A DNA stretch of 44,404 nt from Deltaproteobacteria bacterium. Its GTDB lineage: Bacteria > Desulfobacterota_D > UBA1144 > Nemesobacterales > Nemesobacteraceae. Of the stretch, positions 43,403 to 44,404 are shown piece by piece. Each line of letters starts with the position of its first letter. Position 1 is the first letter of the stretch. Under the pieces are notes generated by a model, which had not been told where the DNA came from, made no database searches, and was given only the letters and a program-made list of their open reading frames with translations. The position numbers and the translations under genes are program-made. The stretch lies in assembly GCA_029262295.1 (NCBI GenBank), contig JAJCZR010000010.1:1-44404 (forward strand). The letters run 5' to 3'.

Positions 43403-44404
43403 CTAATGAGCACTTTTTTGAGGATAGCCTGCAGCCAATTGACCACATGCACCAAGTATATCCCGGCCCCTGTTTTTTCTTATTCTTGTATTTAAGCCGT
43501 ATGATTCAAGTATTTCCTGAAACTTGTAAATAACTTCTTTTGAAGGGGTTTCATATTCAAGCGGATATGCTTCATTAAATGGAATAAGATTAATCTTACA
43601 CCTTATTTTTTTAAGAAGGTTTCCAAGCTCATGTGCATTTTCCGCACTATCATTAATTTTAGAAAGCAGTACATACTCAAATGTAATAAGTTTACGGTTG
43701 GGCAGCGGAAAATCCTTTATTGAATCAAGCAGCATTGAAATTGGATACCTTTTATTAATGGGCATTATTTCATCTCTTATTCTGTCGTTTGGTGCATTAA
43801 GAGATATTGAAAGGTTAACAACCAGCCTTTCAGAAAGCTCATTTATCTTAGGAACTAGCCCGGAGGTGGAAACAGTAATTCGTTTTTTAGACATACCTAT
43901 AAAATTCTCATTTGTAAGTATTTCGATAGCACTTACAAGATTATCTAGATTATCTAAAGGCTCGCCCATTCCCATGAAAACAATATTTGTTATTCTATCT
44001 TCATTGAGTGTGTTCACAGTAAGGTATTGATCCACAATTTCAGAAGTTCTCAGGTTTCTGATCTTTCCAAGAGTTGCAGTCAGGCAAAATTTACATCCAA
44101 GTGCACAACCAACCTGTGATGAAACACAAAGCGTGTTTCTGTTTTTATCCGGGATCAAAACACTTTCTATTTTCTTTCCGTCTTCAAGCTCGAAAAGATA
44201 TTTCTTTGTGCCATCCACTGAAATACTTTCTTTATCAAGTTGAATAGAATTGTATACAGGAAAACTGTTTTCAAGTTCTGTCCTGAAATCTTTTGAAAGA
44301 TTTGTCATCTCATCAAAAGATTTTGCACCCTTCTGGTATAACCACTCGGCTATCTGTTTTGACCGGTAAGGTTTTTCACCTGAATTCATAATATGGTTTT
44401 CAAG
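43403..44404 (-). CDS. rlmN: Dual-specificity 23S rRNA/tRNA adenine C2-methyltransferase, 5' end beyond window
   Basis: This radical-SAM enzyme methylates A2503 of 23S rRNA and A37 of some tRNAs. The CxxxCxxC iron-sulfur motif is in SQVGCALGCKFCLTATLGKI, followed by VFMGMGEPLDN and STSGLVPKINELSERLVVNL. The C-terminal Cys of CGQLAAGY is the usual methyl-transfer partner. An internal ATG at 44389 exists, but the frame is open to the window edge and LENHIMNSGEKPYRSKQI looks like the interior of the family's N-terminal domain, so the true start lies outside. At least 333 residues are visible. Confidence 0.93.
   Translation of the reverse strand, partial: LENHIMNSGEKPYRSKQIAEWLYQKGAKSFDEMTNLSKDFRTELENSFPVYNSIQLDKESISVDGTKKYLFELEDGKKIESVLIPDKNRNTLCVSSQVGCALGCKFCLTATLGKIRNLRTSEIVDQYLTVNTLNEDRITNIVFMGMGEPLDNLDNLVSAIEILTNENFIGMSKKRITVSTSGLVPKINELSERLVVNLSISLNAPNDRIRDEIMPINKRYPISMLLDSIKDFPLPNRKLITFEYVLLSKINDSAENAHELGNLLKKIRCKINLIPFNEAYPLEYETPSKEVIYKFQEILESYGLNTRIRKNRGRDILGACGQLAAGYPQKSAH

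Overview
The window is AT-rich bacterial chromosome from a diderm (Gram-negative type) organism. It encodes LolA (outer-membrane lipoprotein carriage), complex I subunits NuoA-D and NuoN, FtsK, an RpoH-like sigma factor, AlaS, RlmN, UvrA, GlyA, NrdR and PdxA. UPF0182, DUF4331, a deoxyhypusine synthase-like enzyme, a TIGR03032 protein and a Cys-containing C-terminal sorting tail suggest an uncultured environmental lineage, perhaps deltaproteobacterial or Dadabacteria-like. Sequence alone does not settle the lineage. There is no phage, no CRISPR array and no recognisable transposase gene.

Layout. 1-1.9 kb: end of a TIGR03032 gene, a Doc-type toxin-antitoxin pair with a palindromic operator, and a gap packed with REP-like palindromes. 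1.9-9.8 kb: nuoN, ftsK-lolA, a YdcF-like protein, then a convergent nuoABCD operon. 9.9-21.6 kb: a CobB sirtuin, a frameshifted GH18 gene, an RTX-repeat secreted protein, a small unknown protein, a cupin, a sulfite/nitrite reductase, a deoxyhypusine synthase (DHS)-like gene, UPF0182 and a GT23 fucosyltransferase-like protein. Short relics of the 3' and 5' ends of a second DHS-like gene lie at about 11.8 kb and 20.6 kb, in the same orientation as the intact gene and on either side of it. 21.6-28.9 kb: pdxA, a glyA-nrdR-tatD run, and a HAD hydrolase abutting uvrA. 28.9-34 kb: an unknown small protein, then a TPR protein, a DUF4331 protein and an ECF sigma factor, with a divergent RskA-like anti-sigma factor. 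34-38.7 kb: an NTF2-like protein, a broken Gly/Arg/Phe-rich secreted peptide, and a lipid-related group (patatin, SGNH hydrolase, and a fusion of two cyclic-nucleotide-binding-like domains to an acyltransferase). 38.8-44.4 kb: tRNA-Asn, the rpoH-like gene, an ORF interrupted by an in-frame TAG and flanked by inverted REP units, alaS, and an rlmN cut by the window edge.

Most genes are housekeeping. The unusual signals are the DHS relics, a family of REP/BIME-like palindromes (GTCATCC...GGATCY), three ORFs each broken by a single apparent lesion, the DUF4331/TPR/ECF/anti-sigma module with its Cys-anchored tail, and the double-CNB acyltransferase. I did not find a clear new defence or mobile system. 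The best leads are the DHS relics and the REP-flanked cassette.
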